From positions 2,541,001 through 2,605,000 of the forward strand of contig JAWHQI010000305.1 of NCBI GenBank assembly GCA_033032865.1: a stretch of 64,000 nt of DNA, written 5' to 3'. This DNA is from Dactylorhiza incarnata (Eukaryota; Streptophyta; Magnoliopsida; Asparagales; Orchidaceae). Both the position numbers and the translations under genes were made by a program. Of the stretch, positions 32,301-43,854 are shown piece by piece (positions within the stretch are counted from its first letter, which is position 1; the number at the start of each line of letters is the position of its first letter). The notes below the pieces were generated by a model. The model saw nothing but the letters and a program-made list of their open reading frames with translations. It ran no database searches and had not been told where the DNA came from.

Positions 32301-34779
32301 GCAGGACTACTACTGTTTCTTGGATGGGTACTCAGGTTACAATCAAATCTTAATAGACCCGTCTGATCAAGACAAAACAACATTTACATGTCCCTCAAGT
32401 ACCTTTGCATTTAAAAGAATGCCATTCGGACTGTGTAATGCCCCCGCAACCTTTCAACGATGTATGCTCGCTATTTTCGCTGACATGGTGGGAGACTTCC
32501 TCGAAGTTTTCATGGATGACTTTACTCTCTTTGGCAGCAGCTTCGATTCTTGCCTCGCGAATTTGGCCAAGACTTTGAAGCGGTGTGAGGACACCAATCT
32601 TGTCTTGAACTGGGAGAAATGCCATTTTATGGTGCGCGAAGGAATTGTGTTGGGGCATAAGGTTTCCTGCCAAGGGCTCGAGGTGGATCAAGCGAAGGTA
32701 AGTGTTATTAGAAACCTCCCTCCGCCTACGTCAGTGAAAGGTATCCGAAGTTTTCTTGGTCATGTGGGATTTTATCGAAGGTTTATTAAGGATTTTTCAT
32801 CCATTTCGAAGTCTTTATCTCGCTTACTCGTTAAGGATGTCCCCTTCCACTTCGACGATGCATGCATGCAGGCCTTTGAAACTTTACGGGGACAACTCAT
32901 CTCGGCTCCAATTGTGGTGGCACCCGACTGGAATTTACCCTTTATTATCATGTGTGACGCAAGTGATGTGGCCGTAGGTGCTGTACTCGGTCAAAAGAAA
33001 GATAAGACTTTTCACACCATTGCGTATGCCAGTAGAACTCTCAACAGCGCGCAAGCAAACTATACCACCACGGAGAAAGAAATGCTAGCCGTGGTCTTCG
33101 CCTTTGAAAAATTTCACTCATACTTGGTACTTTCCGAAGTAATCGTGTACACGGACCACGCTGCACTCAGGTATCTTTTCAGCAAAAAAGAATCCAAATC
33201 GCGTCTGATTCGTTGGATTTTACTTTTGCAGGAATACAATTTTGAAATCAAAGACAAGAAAGGGGTGGAGAACGTGATAGCTGATCATCTTTCGCGGTTG
33301 GAGTACGACATGACGGCCGACGTCCCCAACAGCTTTGTGGAGGAAACGAACGATTATTTCCCGGATGAAAAGTTATTCGCAATCACTACGCCTCATCCAA
33401 CAGCCCCATGGTACGCTGATATTGCTAACTACTTGGCTTGTAAAACCCTTTCTCCGAATCTGTCCCCTCAGCAAAGACGGAAGCTTGCCTCTGATTCAAA
33501 ATACTATTTTTGGGAAGACCCGCTCTTATTCCATACGTGCAGTGATGGAATTATCAGACGCTGTGTTCCTGAAGCCGAGTTTCAGTCTATACTGCAGCAC
33601 TGCCATGATAGAGAAGCTGGCGGGCACTTCGGGGCCGTTCGAACAACGCGAAAAATCTTGCAATGCGGATTATTTTGGCCAACCCTCTTCAGGGACGCCC
33701 ATGCTTATGTCACCAAGTGTGACGAATGCCAAAGGACCGGAAATATCTCCCGGCGTAACGAGATGCCCCTCAATAACATGCTGGTCTGCGAACCATTTGA
33801 TGTCTGGGGGATAGACTTTATGGGTCCTTTCCCAATGTCTCATGGTAAGCATTATATCATTGTGGCAGTTGATTATGTCTCAAAATGGGTGGAGGCCGAG
33901 GCGGTTGCCACGAATGATGCCAGCACGGTGCTACATTTTATCCACAAGAATATCTTCTCCAGGTTTGGGACGCCGAGAACTATTATCAGCGACGGCGGTA
34001 GTCATTTTTGTAATAAGCAGTTTGTGCAGCTCATGAAAAAGTTTGGGGTCCATCATAAAATTTCCTTAGCGTACCACCCCCAAACATGTGGACAAGTAGA
34101 AGTAACCAACCGCGAGCTCAAGCGAATAATCGAGAAATCAATACATTCAAATAGGAAGGAGTGGTCTAAAAAGGTCGACGACGCATTATGGGCTTACCGG
34201 ACCGCTTTCAAAACACCTATCGACATGACTCCGTTTCAATTAGTCTATGGCAAGGCATGCCACCTTCCTGTGGAGCTGGAGCATAAAGCATTATGGGCAA
34301 CCAAACTGTTGAACATGGACATTGGAGCCGCGGCCAAGGTGCGTCGTTCACAACTCAACGAATTGGAAGAGCTCCGGCATTTCACTTATGAAAACGCTCG
34401 CATCTACAAAGAGAAAACAAAAAAATGGCATGATCGACACATCATCCCTAAGGAGTTCAAAATTGGGGACCAAGTGCTGCTTTACAACTCCCGTCTCCGC
34501 CTCTTTCCAGGGAAGTTAAAATCGAGGTGGAGCGGTCCTTTCTCAGTGACCGACGTCACTCCCTTTGGTGCCATCGAAATATCAGGGGATAAGGGAGACA
34601 AATTTAAGGTCAATGGGCATCGACTGAAGTTATACGATGACACAATTATAAACAAGGAGTGTCAGTTGGTGACATTGGGAGACGAGCACCATAAAAGTGC
34701 TTACAGCAGATGTTCTGTATTTCTCTTATTTTGTGAAACTTTCTCTTATGCACTCTTATTTAATTTCTGCACTCTTTAA
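32301..34779 (+). CDS. RT, RNase H and integrase of element F
   Basis: Open frame (nominally 32251-34779, the first codons belonging to H). [36 protein letters not shown] and the catalytic FMDDFTLFG (Y-V-D-D variant). RNase [43 protein letters not shown] and [10 protein letters not shown]. Integrase: HHCC finger with [12 protein letters not shown] and CDECQR, DDE core [17 protein letters not shown] and GQVEVTNRE, and C-terminal domain [19 protein letters not shown]. All catalytic acids are visible. The stretch after KLYDD is probably read-through beyond the usual end. The protein cannot be made in one piece because of the stop at 30319-30321 and solo LTR H. Confidence 0.88.
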
Positions 34780-36504
34780 ACATTTATAATACAGGTATTT
34801 GGTCCAGCTTAAGGACATAAAATAAAAGCGCTGCTGGGAGACAACCCAGATTTCCTAATTTTATTTTTACCTAACATGTTTAGTTCAGTTTTTATTTTTG
34901 TTTTTGCTGTTTTTAGTTTTGTACTTGCAGGTGTGTTGTGTTCTTTGGTGCGGATGCTGCGGACTGCTCTTTATCTTAATCGCCGATCGTCTGGTATGCT
35001 CAATTCTGAGCATTGGGTAACACTTCTTTCCCCCTTAGCTTCCAATTTTTGTGATGTAATGTTTAGACTGAGTCTGGGGGAGAGTATGTTGTTATCCACT
35101 ATGCGTACGAGTTGCACCGCATGCTAGGAGTGCTTATATTTATCTTTATCATCATCATTGTTTCCACGCTTCATGCACCACTTCACCCACATGAGCGCGC
35201 GCTTTCCTATTTGTGTTGTTTCCAAATAAACTATTTTGGTTAGGAATGTGAATTGGGGTGTTAGCTTAGGAATTACTATGTGGAGTGCGATGTTGACTCG
35301 AGCAGTGTTCTAGTCGCACCCGCATGCTGCAGTAGCATTTGAGTAAAACTAGATTATTTCTATGCGTTTAATTTATGATTAGTATTTTTTGCGTAGTTTT
35401 AGATTTGTTATACTCAAATGATGAATGTGAACGAAATTGGTGATAACCCGGTGTTGTGTGTGTACGAGCACTAGCTGTGTGTTGCTCGAGTCGGGAGGAA
35501 GGTTTACCTTTCTCGTGGGCTAAGAACTTTCCCCAAGCGACTCTCGAAGCATGGGCGAGAGCGACTCGTCGAGTTAAACGTGATGTAGGCCACCTTTTGG
35601 CTAGTTTGAGCCTTGTCGTCCCATGTCCTTTTCGCTCACCCTTGCAAGCCAAAATTGTGCCTACCACTCTTTTGTTTAGCTCCTCTTCATCCACCAAATC
35701 CCGAAGCTTATCCTACGCCCGCAACCAAATTGCTGTTTAACTGCGCTCATAATTCTCAATTTGTTGTGATGTTTGGAACTTGTGCGTGTGAAGAAAAACA
35801 TGTTTTATTTTGCTGAATTTGAACCAACCCGAGGATAAGTAAAAGAAGAAAAGTATGTTGTAAAAAGAAAAAAAAATCTGAAAAAGAAATATGTCGTAAA
35901 GAAATCCTTCCGTGCTAAATAGAAAATCTGTTGGTAATTGTGAAGTAGGCCGTGTGCACACCTAGTTTTCATGATAAGTCTGGGGGTGTGTCACACGAGC
36001 ATTGTTTTTGGTTTTGTGTGGTGCAGCGTTCCGTTAGCTCACTTGGGTTGCGTAGCCATCGTGTTTAAATTTGAATATCATACCGCAACCTAAGCCCCCA
36101 ATATAATCCTAAAAGCCCTATTGATTTGACTTGTGAGTTTGCTAACGTCGTGGAGAGTGTGACCGGGCGAGCGTATGGTTCACGCGTTGATGGATTTCAG
36201 CGGAGTTATTCCTAAACCCTGACCTTGTGCAACACCCACTTTAGTGTCTTGTTACTTTCACACCGGGCATGATCGTTCGAATTCTTCATAATTCACCAAC
36301 TGAGTATAACTAAATCTCTACCTACGCTCTAATACTTTCGTAAATTAGTTAGCATAATTAGAATCTCTTTTTACTAAATTTCTATTTGCATGCTTTTGTT
36401 ACTTCGCATTGTACTCATTTGTGTAATTTTCTTTGTTAACTACCATTTTCACACTCCGCCGAATTCGTTTGCTCGGGATGCGCAAACAGGTAAGTCTGGG
36501 GTTG
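34780..36504 (+). other. 3' spacer of element F
   Basis: 1.7 kb between pol and the 3' LTR. It contains AAAGCGCTGCTGGGAGACAA (34826), close to a conserved motif found after pol in Athila-type elements. No env-like frame of useful length is open: 34876-35127 has a hydrophobic start but only 83 codons. The tract AAGTCTGGGG just before 36505 is the likely polypurine tract. AAGTCTGGGG-like words also occur near 35068 and 35975. Confidence 0.6.
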
Positions 36505-37931
36505 TGATGAGTCCCAATTATATACACATTTATGGACTCATCTGGGCCGATTTTCTAGTCTTTGCACTTCACTTTAGACATGTTTTCATTCCTATTTAAT
36601 ACTCCATGCTAAGTGCACTTCTAGGCCAGTTTTGGTGTTATTTCTTGTTCATCTTCGTTACTAGTTTTCATGCAGTGTTAAGTGCCACCTTCAGTGGCTA
36701 GACTGGTGTTGTATGCTGGAACAGGAGTCGTGCAGGTGTTCCCGGTACAATTCTGTACAGGAACACTGCGCACGATCACTGGCTCTATCGCGCACGACCA
36801 CTGGTCGTGCGCCACTGATCGTGCGCACTTAACGCCCATTTTATGAGTTCTGTCTTGCTTATCGCACGACCATTTACGATGGTGCGCACGACCACTGGTC
36901 GTGCGCCATTGGTCGTGCGAACATGTATTTTATAAATTTCTTTCATTTCAGGCTCCGCCCAGGCAGCGCGCACGATCACAGAACTCCAGTGCGCACGATC
37001 ACTGGTCGTGCGCCAATGACCGTGCGCAGTATTCAGTCCAGCGCCTATATATATGCCTGTTCCGCTTTTAGGGCGGGATCGAGCCGCCGGGAGCGCGAGT
37101 GGCAGTCCGTACGCCGGCGATTTCCATTCCTGGACACCTCCACTTCATCTCCTACGCAAGGGGAAGTCCTCTCCAACCATTCCAAGCATTTCTCCATTGT
37201 CCGGGAGCATTCTCCACCATCCGCAAGCCCTCAAGCAGCTGTTTTTTCCACTCCAGTCCGGTGAGAAGAAGAGGAATCCTGAGGTAGAAGACGACGGAAC
37301 CACGTAGAGAGATCGTGACAGTTTCTCTACACCGGAAGCACAGTCCGCCCGAGCCCGGAGGTAGCTTGACAAACTACCATTCCGGCCGTGAACGGCCGCT
37401 AGTCTTCATCCATTGGTTATCTCTTTCCTCTCTCCTTCGTTGTAATCTTTGAATCTTTTAAACTTGAATATCATGATGTTTGGTTTAAATGAAATGAATG
37501 TTTCTTCTCTTTTCATCATTACTTGCTTGTGAATCGCTTCGCCTCCACTCATCCACTCACTCACTCACGCACTCAAGGTGTTCGATCCGCGTTAGCAAGA
37601 GCTAACGGCGTTTGTGAAGAGGTGTTTGCGACCCTCGCCTTCCCGCACTAGAGCACGCTCCATGCGCCTCACGAAGCACGGCATCGCGGCCGTTGCATCC
37701 ATCTCGCCTTGCGAAGCGGTGCTTTCGACCCGCATTTCCTGCATTGTTGTTAAGAGTAGGAAAACCCAACCAAAACCCCCTTTTTGTGTGTTTGTTTACG
37801 CTTGTGTAACAATAGTCACACAACACGATTCGTTTACCCAACCTGCATTCCTTAAGAGACCGACACTCGGGGATCCTATTCCCAAACTTTATTACTTGCG
37901 CGACCGGTGCACTTGCTGAAATATCGCATCA
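36505..37931 (+). repeat. 3' LTR of Athila-like element F
   Basis: 1427 bp. Differs from the 5' copy by about ten scattered substitutions and one extra 8-bp unit (ACGCACTC near 37567). Two of the three palindromes are intact (36790-36812 and 36884-36906). The third has a C-to-T change in one arm. Confidence 0.92.
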
Positions 37932-37936
37932 GGCAG

Positions 37937-38004
37937 CCGCGTTTCCGGCTCCACGGTATCCTCCTCCGCCGTCGTCATCATCGCCGCCGACTAGGCCCGT
38001 AACA
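37937..38004 (+). repeat. 5' LTR of element G, second part
   Basis: Continues the G LTR after F, from CCGCG to CCCGTAACA, matching the end of the 3' LTR at about 40092-40158. Confidence 0.88.
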
Positions 38005-38007
38005 ACT

Positions 38008-38020
38008 TGGTATCAGAGGC
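38008..38020 (+). other. Primer-binding site of element G
   Basis: TGGTATCAGAGGC, initiator-Met tRNA complement, 3 bases after the 5' LTR. Confidence 0.85.
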
Positions 38021-38762
38021 AAACTTCTCCTCGTCGGCCAAAGCCCACATTGTGTCGGCTCCGTCCCAGGTTGGGTCCCCGTCTGCGGACGCACACCCAC
38101 ATCGTGCCGCCTCCGTCCAATCAACCGCACATCCAGTATCGTCGCATCTTCAACCGCCGGTGTCTCCAACATCTGGATCGTCGAAGCCAACCGACGACGT
38201 CTCCACCAGCGTCTACTTCTATCGTCGAAGCCAGCAGTCGGCGTCTCCGTCTCCGTCCAATCCGCGACAGACGGCAACTGCGACAGCCAGCAGTCGGCGT
38301 CTCCGTCTCCGTCCAATCCGCGACAGACGCAACATACGCCAACTGCGACAGCCAACAAACCGCGTCTATTTCCATTTTAGTTCCGATTCAATCGTCGAAA
38401 TCAGACGTCGACGCCTCCGACTCTGTCCAATCCGCGACAGACGCGCACGCCTTCCAGTTTTTTGGATCGGCCGCACCGTGGAGCTGCAATAGGGATTAAT
38501 TTCTTTCTATTCTGACCGGGCCCCGTTAATTAACTCATATTTTTCCTATTCGGGCCTGCTGAAACCTTCCATCTAGAGTCGCATCAAGCCCAATCTCTGC
38601 TCATTCTTAATTCAAGACATTATTTCGGACTATTGGAGTATTTTTTTTTCTTCCATCATTGGGAGACGACGTGGATCTCGCGGCACCTCCCAAACACCCG
38701 CCTCCGATCAATCTAGTCGCCCCGTCACCCGCTCCTTATCCCGTGCTAACTCCATCCACAAT
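38021..38762 (+). other. Leader of element G with tandem repeats
   Basis: A roughly 60-bp repeat (CCAGCAGTCGGCGTCTCCGT ... CCAATCCGCGACAGACG) occurs twice at about 38230-38330, with partial copies at 38100-38190 and 38410-38445. Open frames here on both strands (for example 38007-38492) follow the repeat and lack gag motifs, so I treat the region as untranslated leader. Confidence 0.6.
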
Positions 38763-39728
38763 ATGGGAGACTCGCAAGATTTTACGACGGCGCTCCAGGA
38801 CGTGCTGCAAAAGGTTATGACCGCCATGGAAGCACGCTTTCGGGACACCGAAACACGACATCGGGATGACATGGCCACTATCACTGCCAGACTTATTGAG
38901 CTGACCGCCTCCCTTCCCGTTGTTACGACTCCACCAACGGATCACGCTAGCAGCAGTCAAGTTCCGCCACCGCCGCTCATTCGCCATGAGCCACCACCAC
39001 AGACACTTTTACGCCCTGAAGCGGCTATTCTGCCACGTTATACTCGTTTGGAATTCCCCACATACGATGGGAAAACTGATCCCTTGGGCTGGCTCACCAG
39101 GTGCGAACAATTCTTTGGCCATCAACAAACTCCGACAGCTGAACGGCTCCCTTTGGCCTCCTTCCACCTTCTCGACTCGGCCTTGCTTTGGGCCACTCGT
39201 CTCCTCACTGATCAGCCGGTCCTAACATGGGACGACTTCAAGCGATTTTGCAATCTGCGCTTCGGCCCTCCCATCCGCAGCAACCCCCTGGGTGCCCTCA
39301 CAACACTACGCCAGACAGGATCCGTGAACGACTATCTGGACCAGTTTCAACTTTTACTGGCACACATCACGCTTTCCCCAGAGATGCAGGTGGGCATCTT
39401 CACCGCCGGACTTGGCGAACGCCTGAGACTTGATGTCGAATTTGAGGCTCCTCCAAATTTAGTAACTGCTATGAGTCTGGCCAGGCTATGTGACCGCCGT
39501 CTCCAACTGGCACAGGAGGCATATCCACCCGCCAACATGAGCATTCCGCAAGACCGCACCGAGGGTCATTCAGCCACACCAGCTCGTCGACTATCTCAGG
39601 CCGATATGATGAAACGACGCGCACAAGGCTTATGTTACAAATGCGACGAACAGTACACTCGCGGCCACAGGTGCAAACGACTTTTTTATCTACAAGTCGA
39701 GGACTCTGATGATGAAGGCGTTGGCTAA
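38763..39728 (+). CDS. Intact gag of element G
   Basis: A 321-codon frame starting MGDSQDFTTALQDVL. Residues 1-50 form a probable coiled coil. Residues about 97-220 are the Retrotrans_gag domain: LEFPTYDGKTDPLGWLTRCE, ALLWATRLLTDQPVLTWDDF, LRQTGSVNDYLDQFQLLLAH and VGIFTAGLGERLRLDVE. The C-terminus has a zinc knuckle-like CYKCDEQYTRGHRC (residues about 294-307), where a CCHC box is expected. The protein then ends EDSDDEGVG followed by a stop. In autonomous relatives protease and RT follow this point, but here a polypurine tract and the 3' LTR follow within 64 bp. The protein would assemble virus-like particles in the cytoplasm. Enzymes would have to come from another element. Confidence 0.88.
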   Translation: MGDSQDFTTALQDVLQKVMTAMEARFRDTETRHRDDMATITARLIELTASLPVVTTPPTDHASSSQVPPPPLIRHEPPPQTLLRPEAAILPRYTRLEFPTYDGKTDPLGWLTRCEQFFGHQQTPTAERLPLASFHLLDSALLWATRLLTDQPVLTWDDFKRFCNLRFGPPIRSNPLGALTTLRQTGSVNDYLDQFQLLLAHITLSPEMQVGIFTAGLGERLRLDVEFEAPPNLVTAMSLARLCDRRLQLAQEAYPPANMSIPQDRTEGHSATPARRLSQADMMKRRAQGLCYKCDEQYTRGHRCKRLFYLQVEDSDDEGVG

Positions 39729-39792
39729 TGGCAACCGGTGTATCGATCTCTCTCGAGCTTGAGGTCAAGCTCTTTTCCAAGGGCGGGAGAGA

Positions 39793-40158
39793 TGTTATGG
39801 GTTCTATTTATTATTATTATTATTATTTATTTCCATATATGCTTTTATTTTGTCATAAGAGAGGCGTCCTTATATGACACATGATTTGTGTCGTGTCCTT
39901 TTTAGTCGTGTGTCCAAGTTTGTCGTTATTTCCTTTAGTGTTATTTCCTTTTTGGTGTCGATTGTAAGTCCTATTTAAAGGACCTAATGGGTCGTGTATC
40001 GGTATGCAAGAAATAAAGTCTATTTCCTTCCTCTAAAATTGTGAGATATTAGTAGCTCTCTCCTCCAACGAGCAAGCCCCGCTTAGGCAGTCGCGGTTCC
40101 GGCTCCACGGTATCCTCCTCCGCTGTCGTCATCATCGCCGCCGACTAGGCCCGTAACA
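39793..40158 (+). repeat. 3' LTR of element G
   Basis: 366 bp, TGTTATGGG ... CCCGTAACA, followed by AATTG. A few substitutions and one ATT-unit length difference separate it from the split 5' LTR. Confidence 0.9.
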
Positions 40159-40317
40159 AATTGATGAGGTAGTCAAACATGAGGTAAATGTGATTGGTGT
40201 CGATGAAGTTTCAAAATTTATATTTTTGGTCAGTTGTCATAAAGGAGGATCAGACATTAGAAGGTACTTTTGTGACTAATGAGTTAAGGCTCCATTTTGC
40301 ACGGTGGTGGCGGTCAT

Positions 40318-40680
40318 GAACGCGGTGGTTATGAACTGTCGTTAGTGAACGCCCGACCTCACCTAAAGAACTTCATTCACTTTTATGTTCAAAACTAGTC
40401 TTCTTTTCTTGGCGGCAGTCCATTGTCTTGCCAAACATGCATTCTATGATGGTGGCGTTTTTGTCAAAACTCATTGGAGCAAAAAAGCCGCATCAAAGGC
40501 GCTGTGGTTATGAACCGTCGTTCGTGACCGCCCGACGTCACCTAAGGAACTGTGTCCACTTTTATGTTCAAAACTACTTATTTTTTGTCTGTCATAACCA
40601 TTGTCATGCCAAACATACATTCTATAATTGTGGCGTTTTGTCCAAACTCACCGGAGCAATAACGCTGCGCCAAACGGAGA
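40318..40680. repeat. Imperfect 180-bp direct duplication
   Basis: Units at about 40318-40495 and 40499-40680 share GTTATGAAC-GTCGTT, CACTTTTATGTTCAAAACTA and GCCAAACAT-CATTCTAT. No coding potential. Possibly part of a MITE whose ends I could not define. Confidence 0.65.
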
Positions 40681-41046
40681 ATATTGTAACGACTTCTTAT
40701 GCTGCGTACGGAGTCTGCGCATGTCATTTGTGGAGTTTTGAGGTTGCACAGACCGTTTTTTGTCATCTGTCTCTCTTGTAGTTTCTTATGTAGCCAGGGG
40801 GGAGTGGTTGGAAAATTTGAGATGCTGGACATGAACTATTGGAGTGTGTTGTTCAGGGAAGCTTCAAGTGCTTAATAGACTTGTTGTAGTCAGTGGCCAC
40901 AACTCCTGGATAGAGAATACTATGAGGATGTCTGATTTTCTGATCTTTGGTGGACAACTGTTCTGCTGGTTTGATTGTTTGATGGCGATCCAGTTGTTAT
41001 GCTGAAGCTAATTGGTTTACAGTTGGAGCAATTGGGTAGAGAGCTG
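40681..41046. other. Unassigned sequence
   Basis: No recognisable coding region or repeat boundary between the duplication and element I. Confidence 0.3.
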
Positions 41047-41419
41047 TGTTAATTATTTAAAGTGAAAAGGTTATCTATATGTATATAATATATTGAGCTG
41101 GTGGTGTCAACTTTTCTCCTTCCTCCACCTACATATCGATGCACGACGTGACTTTTGTTTCGATGTTCGTCGATTTCACCAGCTTTCGACGTTCCATCTC
41201 CAATGTCGACGCACAAGGTTTCCACACTCATCTTGACGGTCGTGGATATCTCCCTCCATTCGACACTCCAGCTCTGCCTACGTCGGATTCATTTCGACGT
41301 TCAATTTCTGTCGACGCCTAGCCGTTTTAGTCAGATGATTTCTCATATATTACTGTTCTTCAGAGGGGAGGAATAAATGAATGCCCTAATTCTGAAACTG
41401 AAGGTAACCACAAACTTCT
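41047..41419 (+). repeat. 5' LTR of element I, first part
   Basis: Matches 47961-48332. Broken at CTTCT by the solo LTR and continues at 43467-43842. Confidence 0.88.
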
Positions 41420-42037
41420 TGGTGGAGACCAGCCCAGTTCTGAACGTCGCAAAAGTATCCGCCGCCGCACTCGACCCGACCTCTATCGGCCCCGAGTTAT
41501 TACATTTGACTTTTGTTATCTTGAAAAAATATATATATATGGGGGGGCTGGAAATACGCGTAACGCTTAAATAACAAATATCCGCGCGCATTACAGGGGG
41601 CGGCCGGCGGCTGCGGGCTCGCCGGCCACCGGCCTCCCCTGGGCTCGCCGGCGTGGACGTCGGCGAAACCAGGGCGGCCGGTGGCCGGCGAGCTCGCAGC
41701 CGCCGGCCGCCCCCCTATAAAAAAAATTTGCATCCGCACATTACAGTGGGGTGGCCGGCGGCTGCGGGCTCGCCGGCCACCGGCCGCCCTGGGCTCGTCG
41801 GCGTGGACGCCGACGAGGCTAGGGCGGCCGGCGAGCCCGCAGCCGCCGGCCTCCCCACTGTAAAAAAATTTTGCAACAGGAACGACGGCGGGCCGCCGCC
41901 GTCCTGTTGGAAATTTTTTTTATAGGACGCCGACGAGCCCAGGGCAGCCGGTGGCCGGCGAGCCCGCAGCCGCCGGCCGCCCCCTGTAATGCGCGGATAT
42001 AATGGATATACGCGTTACGCGTATATCCATTATTCCG

Positions 42038-42068
<31 letters not shown>

Positions 42069-43461
42069 TCATATATATATAAGCTTAGCAAAATGCCGAT
42101 TCATTCATCCCGTATTGCCCTATGCCGGTCCTACCTGTTCTTCAGCCGCTGGAAGCTCTCCCGGTTCAATCAAAGCACGCGGTAGGTTTCCGATTCGCTG
42201 ATCTCCCGATTTTGGCGGCTGCACACGTGAGGGCTCCGCACGTTGCATCTTCCGCCCACGCCCAACCGCCTCCTTGCGCGATGGCAGAGCACGCCTTCTT
42301 CCCGACGGTTTCAGCGCCTATCCAAGCTTCTACCATGGCCACGATCTTTCCCTCCACGACGCCATTGATTCCGCTGGAAAGCATGGGTGATTCTACTTCA
42401 TTTTAAGTGTTGATTCTATTTCTTTTTAGTTTGATGTTAACCCTATATAAGGGGATTCATATTTTGTAAATGGTGGTGAAAAAGGTGAAGAAGGAATTCT
42501 GAAATGAAATTACTGTGTTTCCCCTCCGGTGAGAGAGAAGATGAATAGTTGCGATAGTTTGATGGCTTGCTTCCATCGGTATGTTTGTTATGTTGATTGT
42601 GCTGGGTGCTTTCGTGAGAGATGAGGAATAGCCCTTAGAGTATGATTTTTTTTTTTGCTTGCTTCCATCGATTACTGTGAGGATTGGATTTCTTTGCTGT
42701 TTGGATTTCCTGTTGAGGAAGGGTGAAGAAGAACAGTGAAGTTGCCCTGTTTGGTTTTATTTAATTATTTTGTGGTCTATTGAGGCTGATGTTTCCGTAC
42801 ACAGTAAATAGAGAAATTTACTTCCTGTTGAGATTCGTGGAACCACCATCGTGTGAGAGAGTGAGTGAATTTAGGTTGTTTAGTTTGTGGCTTCCTTACA
42901 CTAGTGAGTATTCGAGTTTCCGAGGAACCATTTTCGTGTGAGAGTGAGTGAAATTTCTCCTTGGTGCCGTGTGCGATAGCGGCCGACTTCGGAGCGGGAG
43001 ATCGAAGGTGACGAGGAATTCCTCGCGGGATCGCCGTCGACTTCGGTTGCGGAAAGACGCCTCTTTCCGTGGGTAATTTGTTTCTTCCTCCTTTGTGTGC
43101 ATCTAAATTTTCTCTTTAGGATATTAGACTCATTGTTGGGTTTTCGCCCGGATTTTGTCAGCGAACGCTACGTCGAAAACTCCAAACAGAAACGTATTTG
43201 GAGTTCACGACTTCCGTTTGCTACAACAAGGGGAACGGAACGAAAGTTGCGAACTTCCTTCCCCGGATTTAGAATTGAACCATATTTCAAGAAAATTCAT
43301 TTAAACATAAAATAGTAATTTTATGCTTTACAAAAATCTAGTTGCTTAATTTCTTAAAATTCGTGCACGCCCGCTCAAATCTCAATTTTTTAAATTGCAT
43401 GTACTTAGGGATTCCTAGAATAGTCGACAGGCGCGCAAACCCTACGCGCCGTCCTGCATCA
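41420..43461 (-). mobile_element. Second solo LTR of the H family, inverted
   Basis: On the minus strand it starts TGATGCAGGACGG and ends GGTCTCCACCA, the same ends as H. CTTCT flanks it (41415-41419 and 43462-43466). Length is 2042 bp because a foldback element sits inside. The region 42780-43461 aligns well, inverted, with 30518-31200. Middle parts have diverged. Confidence 0.85.
41552..42040. mobile_element. GC-rich foldback element inside the solo LTR
   Basis: Long inverted repeats. The left arm at about 41582-41632 (CGCATTACAGGGGGCGGCCG and onward) pairs with 41946-41999. Outer segments AATACGCGTAACGC and GCGTTACGCGTAT also pair. Two further inverted GC-rich arms lie between, at about 41660-41710 and 41745-41860. 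A self-contained hairpin (GGATATACGCG / CGCGTATATCC) is at 42004-42027. No coding capacity. The short frames here are strand-symmetric artefacts. Confidence 0.7.
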
Positions 43462-43466
43462 CTTCT

Positions 43467-43842
43467 CTAGAACAAAGAAGTACAATTAATCTCTCTCTAA
43501 CTGCTCTCTGGATTTCGCCATGCTTCCTCTTCCCGTTTCTCGCCGGGTTTGCTTCCTTCTTGTAGCAGCAAGCAAGGTCGACGCCGCTTGGTGCTTATTG
43601 GCCTTGGTTATCTTCTCCAGGAAACTGTAGAAGTCGTCGAAGCTTCTGAGAAGGTTCAAGTTGTTTTTGCTTGCAGTTGCTGGTTTGGTAATTGTATGTT
43701 TGTATGTATGTCTATGAGTATGTCGTGCAAGAGTTGCTGCAGTTAACATTCTTAGCTCTAGTTGAAGTTTAAATCTTGTTCTTTCATTTCAGAATTTTAT
43801 CTGGATTTATTTGCACATCCTCCGGTGTTGAAAATCTTTAGA
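43467..43842 (+). repeat. 5' LTR of element I, second part
   Basis: Continues the I LTR (CTAGAACAAAGAAG ... AAAATCTTTAGA), matching 48333-48702. Confidence 0.85.
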
Positions 43843-43854
43843 CGGTATCAGAGC

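Larger units (their letters stand above)
26529..37931 (+). mobile_element. Athila-like Ty3/gypsy element F, 11.4 kb
   Basis: LTRs 26529-27947 and 36505-37931, both TGATGAGTCC ... TATCGCATCA. The 5-bp duplication GGCAG lies at 26524-26528 and 37932-37936. The PBS is complementary to tRNA-Asp, as in Athila/Tat-type elements. The gag-protease frame is long and open, pol is open apart from one stop and the solo LTR H, and a 1.7-kb 3' spacer follows pol. The LTR copies differ by about ten substitutions and one 8-bp indel by eye over 1.4 kb, so the insertion is fairly young. Without H it is about 9.6 kb. Confidence 0.93.
26234..40158 (+). mobile_element. Gag-only Ty3/gypsy element G (TR-GAG type)
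   Basis: Starts TGTTATGGG and ends CCCGTAACA, with AATTG duplicated (26229-26233 and 40159-40163). Its 5' LTR is split by F. Without F it is about 2.5 kb: 366-bp-class LTR, PBS, leader, one intact 321-codon gag ORF, polypurine tract AAGGGCGGGAGAGA, 3' LTR. Only 64 bp separate the gag stop from the 3' LTR, and there is no trace of pol. Elements with LTRs plus gag alone are known in plants as TR-GAG. Confidence 0.9.

Noticed and set aside
34876..35127. Env-like ORF in Athila-like element F
   Set aside because: Only 83 codons with a hydrophobic start. No other envelope features, and the 1.7-kb spacer is otherwise closed.
38007..38492. Frame in the G leader as an extra protein
   Set aside because: It begins inside the PBS, follows local repeats and shows no gag or other motif.
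41681..42091. Ala/Gly/Arg-rich frames in the GC-rich block as proteins
   Set aside because: They translate the arms of a foldback element and appear equally on both strands.
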